NCBI GenBank assembly: GCA_016296205.1
Contig: JAEDJS010000014.1
Span: 1-35,160 of the forward strand
Direction of reading: 5' to 3'
Origin: Treponema sp.
Lineage (GTDB): Bacteria > Spirochaetota > Spirochaetia > Treponematales > Treponemataceae
DNA: 35,160 nt
Numbering within the stretch: the first letter of the stretch is position 1; every line of letters begins with the position of its first letter. The notes below the pieces were generated by a model. The model was not told where the DNA came from. It saw only the letters and a program-made list of their open reading frames with translations, and ran no database searches. Below, one piece after another: positions 9,501 through 18,234 of this stretch. The position numbers and the translations under genes were made by a program.

Positions 9501-11076
9501 TCAGCTTACTTCATTTGGTTGTGGTCTTGATGCAGTAACTGCAGATCAGGTTGATGAAATTATGCGTGCAAAATCAAGAATGTACACATTGATTAAAATC
9601 GACGAAGGTTCAAATCTTGGTGCTGTTCGTATTCGTATCCGCTCACTTATTGCAGCAGTCCGGGAACGGGAACGTCATCAGCGAAAAGTTATTGTTCATT
9701 CAAGTGCTTACCAGAGACAGATTTTTACAAAAGAAATGAAGACAAAACACACAGTTATATGTCCTCAGATGAGTCCAATTCATTTTAGACTTTTACAGAA
9801 AGCCTTCTGCAGCTGCGGTTATAATTTTGTTGTTCTTGATGCAGTAGATACAAAGGCGGTAGAAGCTGGACTTAAGTTTGTAAATAATGATGCATGTTAT
9901 CCTTCTATTCTTGTTGCGGGGCAGATGATTGCGGCACTGGAAAGCGGAAAATATGATTTGAATAATGTAAGTCTTCTTATTACTCAAACTGGCGGCGGAT
10001 GTCGTGCAACAAACTATATTGGATTTATACGACGTGCTCTTGCTGATGCAGGCTGGAGTCATATTCCGGTAATTTCATTAAGTGCACAGGGCTTTGAAAA
10101 GAATCCTGGCTTTAAAATCACACCAGGTCTTTTGAACAGTGCAATGATGGCAGTTATGCTTGGTGATGTTCTTATGCGTCTCCTTTACAGAACTCGCCCT
10201 TACGAAGCTGTTCCTGGAAGTGCAAATGCAATGTACGAAAAATGGAACGGCAAGGCAGAAAAGTTCCTGGAAAAAGCAAGCTTTGGAAAATATCACAGGT
10301 TGATGAAAGCAATCATTAAGGATTTTGACAATCTTGAACTTCTTCCAATTAAAAAGGCCCGTGTTGGTGTTGTTGGTGAAATCCTTGTTAAGTTCCATCC
10401 AACTGCAAACAACGATATTGTAAACGTTATCGAAAGAGAAGGAGCAGAATGTGTAATGCCTGATCTTGCAGACTTCCTGTTCTACTCATTCTCAACTGGT
10501 ATTTTCCGCCACGAAGAGCTTGCATTCCCTAAGAAAACTAAACGCAATGCAAAACTCTTTATCTGGTTCCTGGAATTGTACCGCAACAAAATGAAGAAAT
10601 ATCTTAGAAAGAGTCATCGTTTTGATGCACCAACATTGATTTATAAAATGATGGACAGTGTTGACGGTATTGTTCAGGTTGGAAATATCATGGGCGAAGG
10701 ATGGTTCCTTACTGCAGAAATGGTAGAACTTATCCACTCTGGTGTTCCTAGCATTGCATGTGTTCAGCCTTTTGCTTGTCTGCCAAATCATGTTACCGGT
10801 AAGGGAATGATTAAGGAGCTTCGCAGAAGATTCCCGGAAAGCAATATCAGTGCAATTGACTACGATCCGGGTTCAAGTGAAGTTAACCAGTTGAACAGAC
10901 TTAAACTTTTGCTTAGTAATGCACCTGCTGGAAATCATCCGGATGAAGAAAAAGACGGAATGATTCATCAGCCTGATGGAAAAATTGTAAAACCGGAAAT
11001 TGTAATGGGAGAAGGAGCAGGTTTTTTTGATACAGATGCCGTTTCTCCGGAAGAAGTTCCTGTAACAAGAGATTAG
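6526..11076 (+). CDS. Giant 2-hydroxyacyl-CoA dehydratase activase-type iron-sulfur protein (BcrAD/BadFG, DUF2229 and dehydratase-like domains)
   Basis: This 1,516-residue fusion has two ASKHA-type ATPase modules. The first has DVGSTT at about 20-25, LGGEDAK at about 118 and a Cys-containing CAGGTG near 142. The second has DAGSTTTK near 350, DIGGQDMK near 446 and CSSGCGS near 471. In the known activator HgdC such modules bind ATP and share a [4Fe-4S] cluster that drives electrons into a dehydratase. A Cys cluster CGKCSNNC (near 645) and a DUF2229 region (about 740-1060; CYPGK, FYPCAPYE, GRPYHMDPEINHG) follow. A region resembling dehydratase subunits completes it (about 1070-1390; NDACYPS, QTGGGCRATNY). 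AAAGGTGA precedes the ATG. Related large proteins occur in anaerobic Firmicutes and treponemes; the substrate is unknown. A double-cubane-type reductase is one possible analogy. No partner dehydratase genes lie beside it. Confidence 0.88.
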   Translation: MDMENPKFTPAVIPVRIGIDVGSTTVKVAALGDKDELLYSAYERHRADIRNTIILVVNKCLDTLEKVLPLGDKQTVSVKVTGSGGFSVSQWLNIPFIQEVVAATTAVKKIIPKTDVVIELGGEDAKITYFTGGVEQRMNGTCAGGTGAFIDQMAALLETDAPGLNELARGATTIYPIAARCGVFAKTDVQPLINEGARREDIAASIFQAVVSQTISGLACGKPIRGNVAFLGGPLHFLDMLRDRFIKTLKLTDDEIIVPENSQLFVAQGAAYSAERKMKCISGQEVNAFPTVASFRDSLKNLVGAELSEVQRLEPLFNNEEELKEFTDRHASEKAMAGELKDATGPVFLGMDAGSTTTKAVLIDKEGKILWRFYDVNAGNPVDLAVRVLKDLYKILPSSVYIARSVSTGYGEALFQAALGVDSGEVETITHYRAADFFVPGVEFLLDIGGQDMKCLRMKDGAITSIQLNEACSSGCGSFLDNFARTMGMSVQEFSKIALLAKKPVDLGSRCTVFMNSRVKQAQKEGATVADISAGLSYSVIKNALFKVIKLRKASEIGKKVVVQGGTFNNDAVLRAFEKIAGVKVFRPDVAGLMGAYGSALIAKDQWEELMTKKPGDPDEVKDVRSSIATLEQLENFKVDLELRRCGKCSNNCLLTINTFTSGQTRKFVTGNRCEKGAELGDVTVVDASNKDASKIGSDSNSQQDNLPNLFEWKYKRLFKYIPLKAEEAPMGEVGLPRVLNMYENYPLWFTFFTKLGFRVKLSPRSSRNVYEKGLESIPSESVCYPGKISHGHVESLLASGCKFIFYPCAPYEKQEDAGAGNHYNCPVVTSYPEVLKNNIDALRQDASIIFMNPFLPIYDKDRLAERLYEELVAHFNVTEQKVKEAVDAAWKEQEQFRKDIQQAGEDALEEIITKGANGIVLAGRPYHMDPEINHGIPEMIHGLGLAVFTEDSIAHLGKVERPLRIIDQWTYHNRLYRAASFVSEMPNLELVQLTSFGCGLDAVTADQVDEIMRAKSRMYTLIKIDEGSNLGAVRIRIRSLIAAVRERERHQRKVIVHSSAYQRQIFTKEMKTKHTVICPQMSPIHFRLLQKAFCSCGYNFVVLDAVDTKAVEAGLKFVNNDACYPSILVAGQMIAALESGKYDLNNVSLLITQTGGGCRATNYIGFIRRALADAGWSHIPVISLSAQGFEKNPGFKITPGLLNSAMMAVMLGDVLMRLLYRTRPYEAVPGSANAMYEKWNGKAEKFLEKASFGKYHRLMKAIIKDFDNLELLPIKKARVGVVGEILVKFHPTANNDIVNVIEREGAECVMPDLADFLFYSFSTGIFRHEELAFPKKTKRNAKLFIWFLELYRNKMKKYLRKSHRFDAPTLIYKMMDSVDGIVQVGNIMGEGWFLTAEMVELIHSGVPSIACVQPFACLPNHVTGKGMIKELRRRFPESNISAIDYDPGSSEVNQLNRLKLLLSNAPAGNHPDEEKDGMIHQPDGKIVKPEIVMGEGAGFFDTDAVSPEEVPVTRD

Positions 11077-11122
11077 TCTGATTGTTTATTATACAGAAAA
11101 TTTTATTGACCGAGGTGGAGAA

Positions 11123-12556
11123 TTGAACAGAAAAATGAACTCAGGCAGATTGATTTTCTCACTTATTTGGGTGTTAACATTGAACTGTACATCACTCTTT
11201 GCCCAGTCAAACAAATTTGATGTTCCTGATTCATCAAAGATCAGAGCATCAATAAAAAATTCCTGGCTCAAAAATGATTTTTCTTCTATTCGTGGGAAAC
11301 CAACTGAAGAACGCAAAAACGAAATTGGGATTAACTACCAGATTCGTCTTGAAGAAAATGAAGAATTTTTTAAAATAATCGTTGCCCCAGAAACTCTTCT
11401 TGATATGGAATACGTTTGCGAAAATGGAATTGTAAACAGAACTGTTGGAGTTTATCTTGAAGGGTCTTCAGGAAGCTGGGTGCTTCAAAGAAATAAAAAA
11501 ACTGGAAAACCGGAAAAAATCACCTGGTATTTTAATGCAGACTCTGATGTTTATCTGCAGATTCGTCCAGAGGATAACAGAACTGTTGCCGATATGGTTG
11601 TGTTTAAAAGCTTTATTGCCCGGTCGGTTCCTGTTCCTTCTTCTTTTGAAAATTTTTACACCTGCAGCTTTAGAGAACTTTATAACTGGACTGCCAGAAG
11701 TATTCCCTGGAATAAAGTTGTTCCTGTTCCCGGTCAGTATCATTCAATTTTGCAGATGGCAGCAGTTATTCATGAAGCTCACTCAAGAATGGATTATATA
11801 GAAGATTCCTGTTACGATGAAGATGGGAAACTATGCAGAATCAGTACTGGAAAAGGTTTTAAAATCGGTTCAGAGACAAATGAAGATATTACAGCTTTTT
11901 ACGATAATGTAAAATTTAATGCTGACACATCAAATAAAAAACGATTGGCTTTAAGTAATGCTGGTTTTGTAAAATGGGTTTGCGACGGACTTATTAATCC
12001 AGTTGAAGGCAAGGGAACAAAAATTTCTGAGCTGCTTGAAGAAACAATGGAAATAAATAAAACCGGTAGAAAAGGAATCCTTTCCCAGAATTATAATCTC
12101 ACTTTTACTCTGGACTGGTGCAGAAATCTTGCCGCAAGAATTATGAGTCTTAACAACAGCCGTGATGTTACCTGGCTTACTGGCGGAGTTGACGTTACAT
12201 TGAATTTTTTCTCTTGCGAAATTACTGCTAACGGAGAAATTAAAAATTCTTCTGGTTATATAAAAAATACTGGATATGAAATTTCCAAAGTTAAACCAAT
12301 GATGTACGCTCTTGGTGTAAGTGAACCTGGTTATTTTTATCTTGGAGCAATCAAAGAAGTTTCCAAAAATAAAACAGAAACGGCTTTTAACAATTGTGCA
12401 GTTTTCTTTCCGTATTTTGATGATGCTGGAAGATTTGACTGCAAGGTTTTTGAAGGTGGAATGGAAATGAGTCTGGAGTCATTTGTGTCAAGATATCCTG
12501 ATAGTTTTGTTCATCTTGAACGCTGTAAATCCAGTGATTATTTCTTTCCATATTGA
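11123..12556 (+). CDS. Exported protein of unknown function
   Basis: This is a 477-residue protein with a signal peptide whose hydrophobic core spans about 10-27 and which probably ends at LFA-Q. TTG 11123 is seven bases after GAGG (11112-11115). ATG 11135 is an alternative that gives a more typical signal-peptide N terminus. I recognise no domain with confidence. The mature part mixes beta-rich stretches with a helical part, and SNAGFVKWVCDGL (278-290) resembles the helix that carries the nucleophilic Cys in NlpC/P60-like folds, but without a Cys at the matching place. Six or more Cys residues in an exported protein hint at disulfides. It opens the run of envelope genes (TPR, barrel, ExbB, ExbD, TonB-like), so a periplasmic or outer-membrane role in that set is plausible. 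Confidence 0.75.
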   Translation: MNRKMNSGRLIFSLIWVLTLNCTSLFAQSNKFDVPDSSKIRASIKNSWLKNDFSSIRGKPTEERKNEIGINYQIRLEENEEFFKIIVAPETLLDMEYVCENGIVNRTVGVYLEGSSGSWVLQRNKKTGKPEKITWYFNADSDVYLQIRPEDNRTVADMVVFKSFIARSVPVPSSFENFYTCSFRELYNWTARSIPWNKVVPVPGQYHSILQMAAVIHEAHSRMDYIEDSCYDEDGKLCRISTGKGFKIGSETNEDITAFYDNVKFNADTSNKKRLALSNAGFVKWVCDGLINPVEGKGTKISELLEETMEINKTGRKGILSQNYNLTFTLDWCRNLAARIMSLNNSRDVTWLTGGVDVTLNFFSCEITANGEIKNSSGYIKNTGYEISKVKPMMYALGVSEPGYFYLGAIKEVSKNKTETAFNNCAVFFPYFDDAGRFDCKVFEGGMEMSLESFVSRYPDSFVHLERCKSSDYFFPY

Positions 12557-12592
12557 TTAATTTTTACACAAAATTCTGGAGAAAAATTGTAA

Positions 12593-15481
12593 ATGAAAAA
12601 ATCCATTGTAATAGTCGGAATGCTGGCGGTCTTAGTTTTATCTGCCAGTGCAAAATCAACAGAAGCTGAATTGTTTAACGAACTTAATGCGGCCTATCAG
12701 AGCGGTTCTCTTCCAGGGGCAGTTGAATATGTTTCTCAATTGGAAAAGAATTATCCCAGATCTCTATTACTTCCAGAAAGCTTGTGCATTCAGGGTGAAA
12801 GTTTGTATAAGCTGGGACGGTATCAGGAATCAATCGACTGTCTTTCTAAAGCAATTCCTCTTTGTAAAAAAAATCCTCATTTTCTTGCGTCATGTTATTA
12901 CTGGCGGGGATTAAGTTACAATAAATTAGAAAGCTTCGGGAAAAGCTTTGATGACCTTGCTGTTGTTTCCGGAATTGTAGACAAGGGAACAATGTATAAC
13001 AATGCAGTTTTTGTTTCCGGTAAAAATTCCTATTGTCTGAATGACTTGCAGAAAACAATTCCTCTTTTTGAATATGTTGTTTCTAATGGAAGTGAATATT
13101 CTGTAAAGGATTTTACATTTGCGTTAATTGGCCTTTTTAACTGTTATAATGCAAGTAATCTGGCAGAAAAAACAGTTGCAGTTTTTGAATCAGTTGCGGA
13201 ACAGCAGTCAATTAATCCGGTAATTCAAAAATCGGATTTTAATTACATTCAGCTTCTGGCAGGTGATGGGTATCAGCAGGCTGGAAAATATAAAAATGCG
13301 TATGACTGCTATGCAAAAGTTTTAAAGAATGCGGAACCTGATTTTGCAGCGGTAGGTTTACAGAAAGCATACCTTGTTGCCAGCTCCCATAAGAAAGATG
13401 TTGGTCAGGATCCTGGATCAATTTTAAGTGAAGCAAAAGATAATCTTGTTGAATATCCAAATCTTCTTAGTGAATTCTGGACTCGTCTTGGAATTGATGC
13501 TTTTAATGAAGGTGATTATAAAAAGGCCGGCACATATTTTAACAATGCAGAAGAAACTGCCAGCGGTGATTTGCTTTCGTTAATTGGTCTTTATAAAAGT
13601 GAATTAGTTTTAGTTAACGGCGGAACACCATCTGCTGCAGAAGAATTATTAAAATCCGCTGCAACTAAATCAAATCTTTCTGCTGAATCAAAATATTTTG
13701 ACAACTACAACAGTGCTTATCTTAGATTGAATTTTTTGCAGGAAGATTTTGATTCAATTATTAAAGATTATGCCAATCTAAAAAAATCGGATAAAATTTC
13801 CAAAGCTTATGCTGATTATTTTGCTGCAGTTGCAAATTACAAATCAGGGAATTTTAAAAATGCAATTTTTCTCCTTGATAATATAAAAAATGTAAATGAA
13901 ACTATGACCCATAATGTTATGGTTTTAAAGGCCCTGTGCTGTGCAAAATCAAACCGGTTAAGTGATGCAGAAAAAATATTTTCCAATCTGGATTTGAATC
14001 AAACTATTTCTGACCAGGAAAGACTTGTTTATTCAAAAGTACTTCTCCTTGAAGGCAGGTTAAATACAGCATACAGACAGGCCGCAAGAGTAAAAAATCC
14101 AGAAGGTGCTTATGTTGCAGGTTTGGCTCTCTTTAATTTAAAGGACTGGAAAACTTGTGATCTTTATTTTACAAAGTATCTTTCTTCAAAGGAAACAGAT
14201 TTTGCAGCTAATTCCCTTTTTTATGACGGTTATGCATTGTATCGCCAGAATAAAATTAAGGAAGCTGCCAGATGTCTTTCCGATTTTACTAATAAATATC
14301 CGGATCACGAAATGGCCTTTAATGCTCACATTGTTGCGGCAAATTCATTTGTTCAGCAGAAAAAATTTTCAGATGCTTCCATTCATGCAGAGCAGGCAGT
14401 TAAAAAATCTTCAAATCAAAAACAGAAACAGGAAGCTGTAATTCTGAATGCCGGAATTTACAGTGACATGGGAAATTATTCTCAGGCTGTTTCTTTCCTT
14501 GAACCTTACTCAAAAGGAAATGATGATTTTTCTGTCCAGTGCCTTTATAATATTGCATTGATTTACGCAAAAAATCAGAAACGTTCCGAAGCCGATGAAA
14601 TTTTTACAAAAATTGTTAATGAGTTTCCAGGAAATCCACTGGCAGAAGAAAGCAGTTATCGACGTGCAGAAATTTATTATGACAGTGGTGATTTTAAAAC
14701 TTCAGCTGCAAAATTCCAGACTTATACTGGAAAATACCCAAAGGGAAATTTAATTGATGCTGCTTACTATTATATGGCAGACAGTTTTGCAAAAATTGAA
14801 CAGAGCGACAGGGCTATTGTTCAATATTCAACTTTAATTGCCAATTATCCGGAAAGCAGTTACAGTTATAGTGCAGAAAAAAATCTGGTTACACTTTACA
14901 GAGTTAGTGGTGATTATTCAGAAGCTTTAACTCAGGCAAGAAAGATAATAGAAAAATATGGGGAACAGGCCAGAAAAGATGGAATTCCTTCAATTATCAG
15001 TGATTTGCAGCGTTTGAACGGCGGCGAAGATGAGCAGGTTGTAAAACAGCGTCAGCTTTATAAGAGCGCTGGTGGTGTTTCTAATCCAGAAGGTCGTGGT
15101 CAGGGAACAAAGCTTGCTTCTCTTTTATTCGCTTCAGAAAATACACAAAAAGAAGCAGTTGAACTTGCAGAACAGATTTTAAAAATTCAGATTAAAGAAG
15201 AAAATATTGCAAATGAAAATGTTCACGCTTATTCAAATGCAGAATTAATTAGTGAATATTACCGCAGTATTGGTAAAAATAAAATTGCTGCAGAAAAATA
15301 TCTGGAAGCCGCTCAATATGCAAGAATGAGCAGCTCGGACGAAAAAGCCGCTCGTGCACTTTATGGTGCCGCAGAAGCTTTTGACGCCGCCGGTATGAAA
15401 GCAGACTCTAAAGAATGTGCCCTCAAACTAAAAGAATTGTATCCTACAAGCAGCTGGGCAGAAAAAGCAGGAGATTTATAA
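12593..15481 (+). CDS. Exported TPR protein of the ExbBD-TonB-like cluster
   Basis: This 962-residue protein has a short signal peptide (MKKSIVIVGMLAVLVLSASA, cleaved near residue 20). Nearly the whole mature chain is TPR-like helical hairpins, for example YQESIDCLSKAIPLC near 85 and a classical run at about 640-790 (NPLAEESSYRRAEIYYDSGDF). It is therefore probably a periplasmic solenoid scaffold, like the TPR partners known beside some TonB/ExbB/ExbD sets. GGAG lies about 11 bases before the ATG. The stop (15479-15481) is one base before the ATG of the barrel gene, whose ribosome site GGAGA lies in its last codons, so the two are translationally linked. Confidence 0.85.
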   Translation: MKKSIVIVGMLAVLVLSASAKSTEAELFNELNAAYQSGSLPGAVEYVSQLEKNYPRSLLLPESLCIQGESLYKLGRYQESIDCLSKAIPLCKKNPHFLASCYYWRGLSYNKLESFGKSFDDLAVVSGIVDKGTMYNNAVFVSGKNSYCLNDLQKTIPLFEYVVSNGSEYSVKDFTFALIGLFNCYNASNLAEKTVAVFESVAEQQSINPVIQKSDFNYIQLLAGDGYQQAGKYKNAYDCYAKVLKNAEPDFAAVGLQKAYLVASSHKKDVGQDPGSILSEAKDNLVEYPNLLSEFWTRLGIDAFNEGDYKKAGTYFNNAEETASGDLLSLIGLYKSELVLVNGGTPSAAEELLKSAATKSNLSAESKYFDNYNSAYLRLNFLQEDFDSIIKDYANLKKSDKISKAYADYFAAVANYKSGNFKNAIFLLDNIKNVNETMTHNVMVLKALCCAKSNRLSDAEKIFSNLDLNQTISDQERLVYSKVLLLEGRLNTAYRQAARVKNPEGAYVAGLALFNLKDWKTCDLYFTKYLSSKETDFAANSLFYDGYALYRQNKIKEAARCLSDFTNKYPDHEMAFNAHIVAANSFVQQKKFSDASIHAEQAVKKSSNQKQKQEAVILNAGIYSDMGNYSQAVSFLEPYSKGNDDFSVQCLYNIALIYAKNQKRSEADEIFTKIVNEFPGNPLAEESSYRRAEIYYDSGDFKTSAAKFQTYTGKYPKGNLIDAAYYYMADSFAKIEQSDRAIVQYSTLIANYPESSYSYSAEKNLVTLYRVSGDYSEALTQARKIIEKYGEQARKDGIPSIISDLQRLNGGEDEQVVKQRQLYKSAGGVSNPEGRGQGTKLASLLFASENTQKEAVELAEQILKIQIKEENIANENVHAYSNAELISEYYRSIGKNKIAAEKYLEAAQYARMSSSDEKAARALYGAAEAFDAAGMKADSKECALKLKELYPTSSWAEKAGDL

Positions 15482-15482
15482 T

Positions 15483-17156
15483 ATGAAGAAAATTTCAAAA
15501 ATCAGTCTAATAGGTTTAACTTTTGCAGCATCGGTAAATTTACTTGCCGCTCAGTCATTTGAAGATGATATGATTTTTGCCGATGATCAGATTCAGCTGC
15601 CTGATGTAACAACAGTTGTTAGCGGTGATACTTTAACTGCTGGTAAATCAAGTGTTCCTGAATTGGATTTTAAATTGCCGGATGCAGGTTCAACTCAGAT
15701 TCCTCTTCCCCAGATGCCAACTGCTCAGACTTCAGAAGTTCAGGATACAGACGATCAGATTGTTGCAGCAGGCGGTTCAAAAGAAATGTATGTTGAAGGA
15801 TTAATCGGTGCAGGTTATCCTGGATTTTTTAGAGGGGATTTTACTGTTTATAAAAATTCTGGTGATTCACCTTTTAATACAAGATTCTTCCACGAAAGCG
15901 AAAATGGATACAGCCGGAATAAAGCGGCCAATGGATTTTTTGACAGCACAACTTTGCTTAGCGGCGAAAAACAGATTAATTTAAAATATACAACATTCAA
16001 TTTTGGTGCTGAATATTCTACTGCAAGTAATGGGTTTCAGGGACTTTCCGATTCATTTTATGATACAACACAGCAGACACTTTCTACAAAAGATTCAGTG
16101 AGCTGGAATTTGCCAAAAGGTTTTGGAATTGCTCTTGAAGCAGAAGGGCAGTGGTATAACAGATATTCCGGACTTATTCCTGGTGCAGCTCAGTTGTATA
16201 CTCCTCAGGATGCAGAAGGTTCAGTTTTGTTTTTAACACCGGAAGCAAAAATCAACTGGGAAAATGATATGCTCCATTTTGGAATTGACATGAAGTACAC
16301 ATACGAAGCTTTAATTTCTTCAGTTGACAGTTCAGCCAGAAAAACAAATGTTCACAGAGGGCTTTTTAAATTTGACAGTCTGTTCAGAAATGATGTTGTA
16401 ACAGTTGAAGGGGATGTGTCGGCTCTCATTGGAAACCAGTTGAATAATCACAAAATTCTTGTTCCTTTTAATCTTGGTGTTACTGTTCAGTGGCCCATGG
16501 CTGGAAATTACGGAACAGTTTTTGCAGCCGGGGGAATGAGTTCAACTTTAAATCGTTATAGTGAATTGGAAAGAAAATTCAGATTTGCAAGTCTCAATGA
16601 ACTCCCTGTTGAATCAAGCGACTGGTATGGTCAGTTAAAAGCTTCTCTGCCAGTTACAAGCGCAATTAAACTGGAAGGCAACGTTGATTTTAAGACAACT
16701 GCATTTGGCAATGGAATCTGGGAACCTCAGTACAGTTCAGCTTCAACTGCATGGGGATTGTATTCATTCCTGCCAAAAAACAGAACTGAACTTAACTCCA
16801 AGGTTGCAGTATCTTTCCTTTATAAAGTGTTCACATTTACTTTGGACTGTTACAACTATCTGATTTATGTTCCTGCAGACCAAAGTCCCTGTACAATAAA
16901 ACTTGCAGTTGGAGTCCAAGAGCCTAAAGGAATATTTGGTGGCGGAATTACCTGTGCAGAAAGTCTTGGTCAGAATGTTGATTTTATTCCCAATGTTGGA
17001 GCCACTTTCTTTTACCGGGTTAATGATAGTTTTAAATTCAGCATTGAAGTTAATGATTTTGTTAAACTTTGCACCGGCGGAACAAGAAGTTACAATGGTT
17101 CAAAATATATTTCAAGAGCGGAAAATATTTCGTTCTTTGCAAAATTCTTTTTCTAG
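15483..17156 (+). CDS. Predicted outer-membrane beta-barrel protein
   Basis: The protein has 557 residues with a signal peptide (cleavage near LLAA-Q, residue 23/24). A Pro- and Thr-rich segment (about 24-95) follows, and then a chain dominated by alternating hydrophobic/polar beta-strands with Gly/Asn turns. The last residues, ISFFAKFFF, end in Phe, the C-terminal signal for BAM-dependent insertion. No TonB-receptor plug domain is visible, but DVTTVVSGD (41-49) near the mature N terminus resembles a TonB box. Its position one base after the TPR gene and just before exbB, exbD and tonB supports a role as the outer-membrane partner of that motor. The transported substrate is unknown. Confidence 0.75.
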   Translation: MKKISKISLIGLTFAASVNLLAAQSFEDDMIFADDQIQLPDVTTVVSGDTLTAGKSSVPELDFKLPDAGSTQIPLPQMPTAQTSEVQDTDDQIVAAGGSKEMYVEGLIGAGYPGFFRGDFTVYKNSGDSPFNTRFFHESENGYSRNKAANGFFDSTTLLSGEKQINLKYTTFNFGAEYSTASNGFQGLSDSFYDTTQQTLSTKDSVSWNLPKGFGIALEAEGQWYNRYSGLIPGAAQLYTPQDAEGSVLFLTPEAKINWENDMLHFGIDMKYTYEALISSVDSSARKTNVHRGLFKFDSLFRNDVVTVEGDVSALIGNQLNNHKILVPFNLGVTVQWPMAGNYGTVFAAGGMSSTLNRYSELERKFRFASLNELPVESSDWYGQLKASLPVTSAIKLEGNVDFKTTAFGNGIWEPQYSSASTAWGLYSFLPKNRTELNSKVAVSFLYKVFTFTLDCYNYLIYVPADQSPCTIKLAVGVQEPKGIFGGGITCAESLGQNVDFIPNVGATFFYRVNDSFKFSIEVNDFVKLCTGGTRSYNGSKYISRAENISFFAKFFF

Positions 17157-17164
17157 AGTATAAT
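17137..17164 (+). promoter_or_regulatory. Candidate internal promoter for exbB-exbD-tonB
   Basis: TTGCAA (17137-17142) and a perfect TATAAT (17159-17164) are 16 bases apart, spanning the stop codon of the barrel gene. This could give the motor genes extra transcription beyond read-through. GAGG at 17192-17195 is the exbB ribosome site. Confidence 0.5.
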
Positions 17165-17202
17165 ATTTGTGCTCTAAATTTAAATTATATTGAGGTATTA
17201 AT

Positions 17203-17808
17203 ATGTGGCAGACATTAAAAAACGGTGGTCTCTGGATGATTCCAATTGTTCTCTCAGGATTGCTGGCAACTTTTATTATTGTAGAAAGATTCATTTATTT
17301 TGCAACAATCAAAAAGAGAGATTCAAAGTTGATGCAGGATATTCGCATGAGCCTTGTAAAAGATGATTTTGATGAAGCAGAAAGAAATTGTGTGGAAGCT
17401 TCAACTCCATTATCAACAGTTATTCGCAAAGCAATTAAATGCCGCAGACTGGGTTCTGATGATCTTAAAGAAATTGTTCAGACAGAAATGGATGGAGTAA
17501 TGCCAAAATATGAACATTTCCTTACAGCCCTTGGTACAATTGCAAATATTGCAACAATGCTTGGTCTTTTGGGAACAGTTACTGGTAACATTAAAGCCTT
17601 TGGTGTTTTAAGCGGTGGTTCAAGTGATCCGGCTGCATTGGCAGGTGCTATTGCAGAAGCTTTGGTTACAACAGCTGCCGGTTTGATTGTTGGCATTCCT
17701 TCTGTAATTGCACATAATCATTTTGTAAAAGAAGAAGACAGACAGGTTATTGAATTAGAAAAAAGTGTTACAGAAGTGATGTTCCGTATTACAGGAAAAA
17801 ATATCTAG
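17203..17808 (+). CDS. exbB: MotA/TolQ/ExbB proton channel protein
   Basis: This 201-residue inner-membrane protein has the three helices of the ExbB/TolQ family: about 11-33, 106-128 (containing GLLGTV at 121-126) and 149-171 (ALVTTAAGLIVGIPS, the family signature). A long cytoplasmic loop lies between helices 1 and 2. ExbB forms a pentameric channel that uses proton flow to power a TonB or TolA-type arm. It starts a tight set with exbD (15 bases on) and a TonB-like gene. TolQ is the main alternative name; I prefer ExbB because a TonB-like protein follows and no TolB or Pal gene is present. Confidence 0.92.
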   Translation: MWQTLKNGGLWMIPIVLSGLLATFIIVERFIYFATIKKRDSKLMQDIRMSLVKDDFDEAERNCVEASTPLSTVIRKAIKCRRLGSDDLKEIVQTEMDGVMPKYEHFLTALGTIANIATMLGLLGTVTGNIKAFGVLSGGSSDPAALAGAIAEALVTTAAGLIVGIPSVIAHNHFVKEEDRQVIELEKSVTEVMFRITGKNI

Positions 17809-17823
17809 TCCCGGAGTAAAATT

Positions 17824-18234
17824 ATGCAGGTTTCAAAAAGAAAAAAATTAAAGGCTGCAGTTGATTTAACTCCAATGATTGATGTTGTTTTCCAGTTGAT
17901 TATTTTCTTCCTGGTAAGTACCACCTTTTCAATTCTTCCTGGAATCTCTGTTAATCTCCCGGAAAGCGAAACTGCTCAGGGAAGTGCAGCCGATGGAATA
18001 ACAATTACGGCGACTGTTGATAATAAGCTTTTTGTAAATGACATTCCGGTAACATTTAAAACTATAGACAATGTTATTGGCGGAATTGATATTGGCAAAA
18101 AGAAGCGTGAAGAATTTCCTGTTACTATTGAGGCAGACGGTCAGGTTACAAATGCAACAATCGTGCAGATTTTTGATGCTTTGCGCCGCAATGGATACAG
18201 TGCAGTTAGTTTAAGGACCAGCAATAAGAAATGA
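17824..18234 (+). CDS. exbD: ExbD/TolR biopolymer transport protein
   Basis: This 136-residue protein has one membrane helix (about 18-40) preceded by basic residues. The helix begins LTPMIDVVFQLIIFF, and D20 is the conserved proton-carrying aspartate of the family. Residues about 45-136 form the periplasmic ExbD/TolR domain. ExbD dimers sit inside the ExbB pentamer. Its stop overlaps the ATG of the next gene by four bases. Confidence 0.92.
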   Translation: MQVSKRKKLKAAVDLTPMIDVVFQLIIFFLVSTTFSILPGISVNLPESETAQGSAADGITITATVDNKLFVNDIPVTFKTIDNVIGGIDIGKKKREEFPVTIEADGQVTNATIVQIFDALRRNGYSAVSLRTSNKK

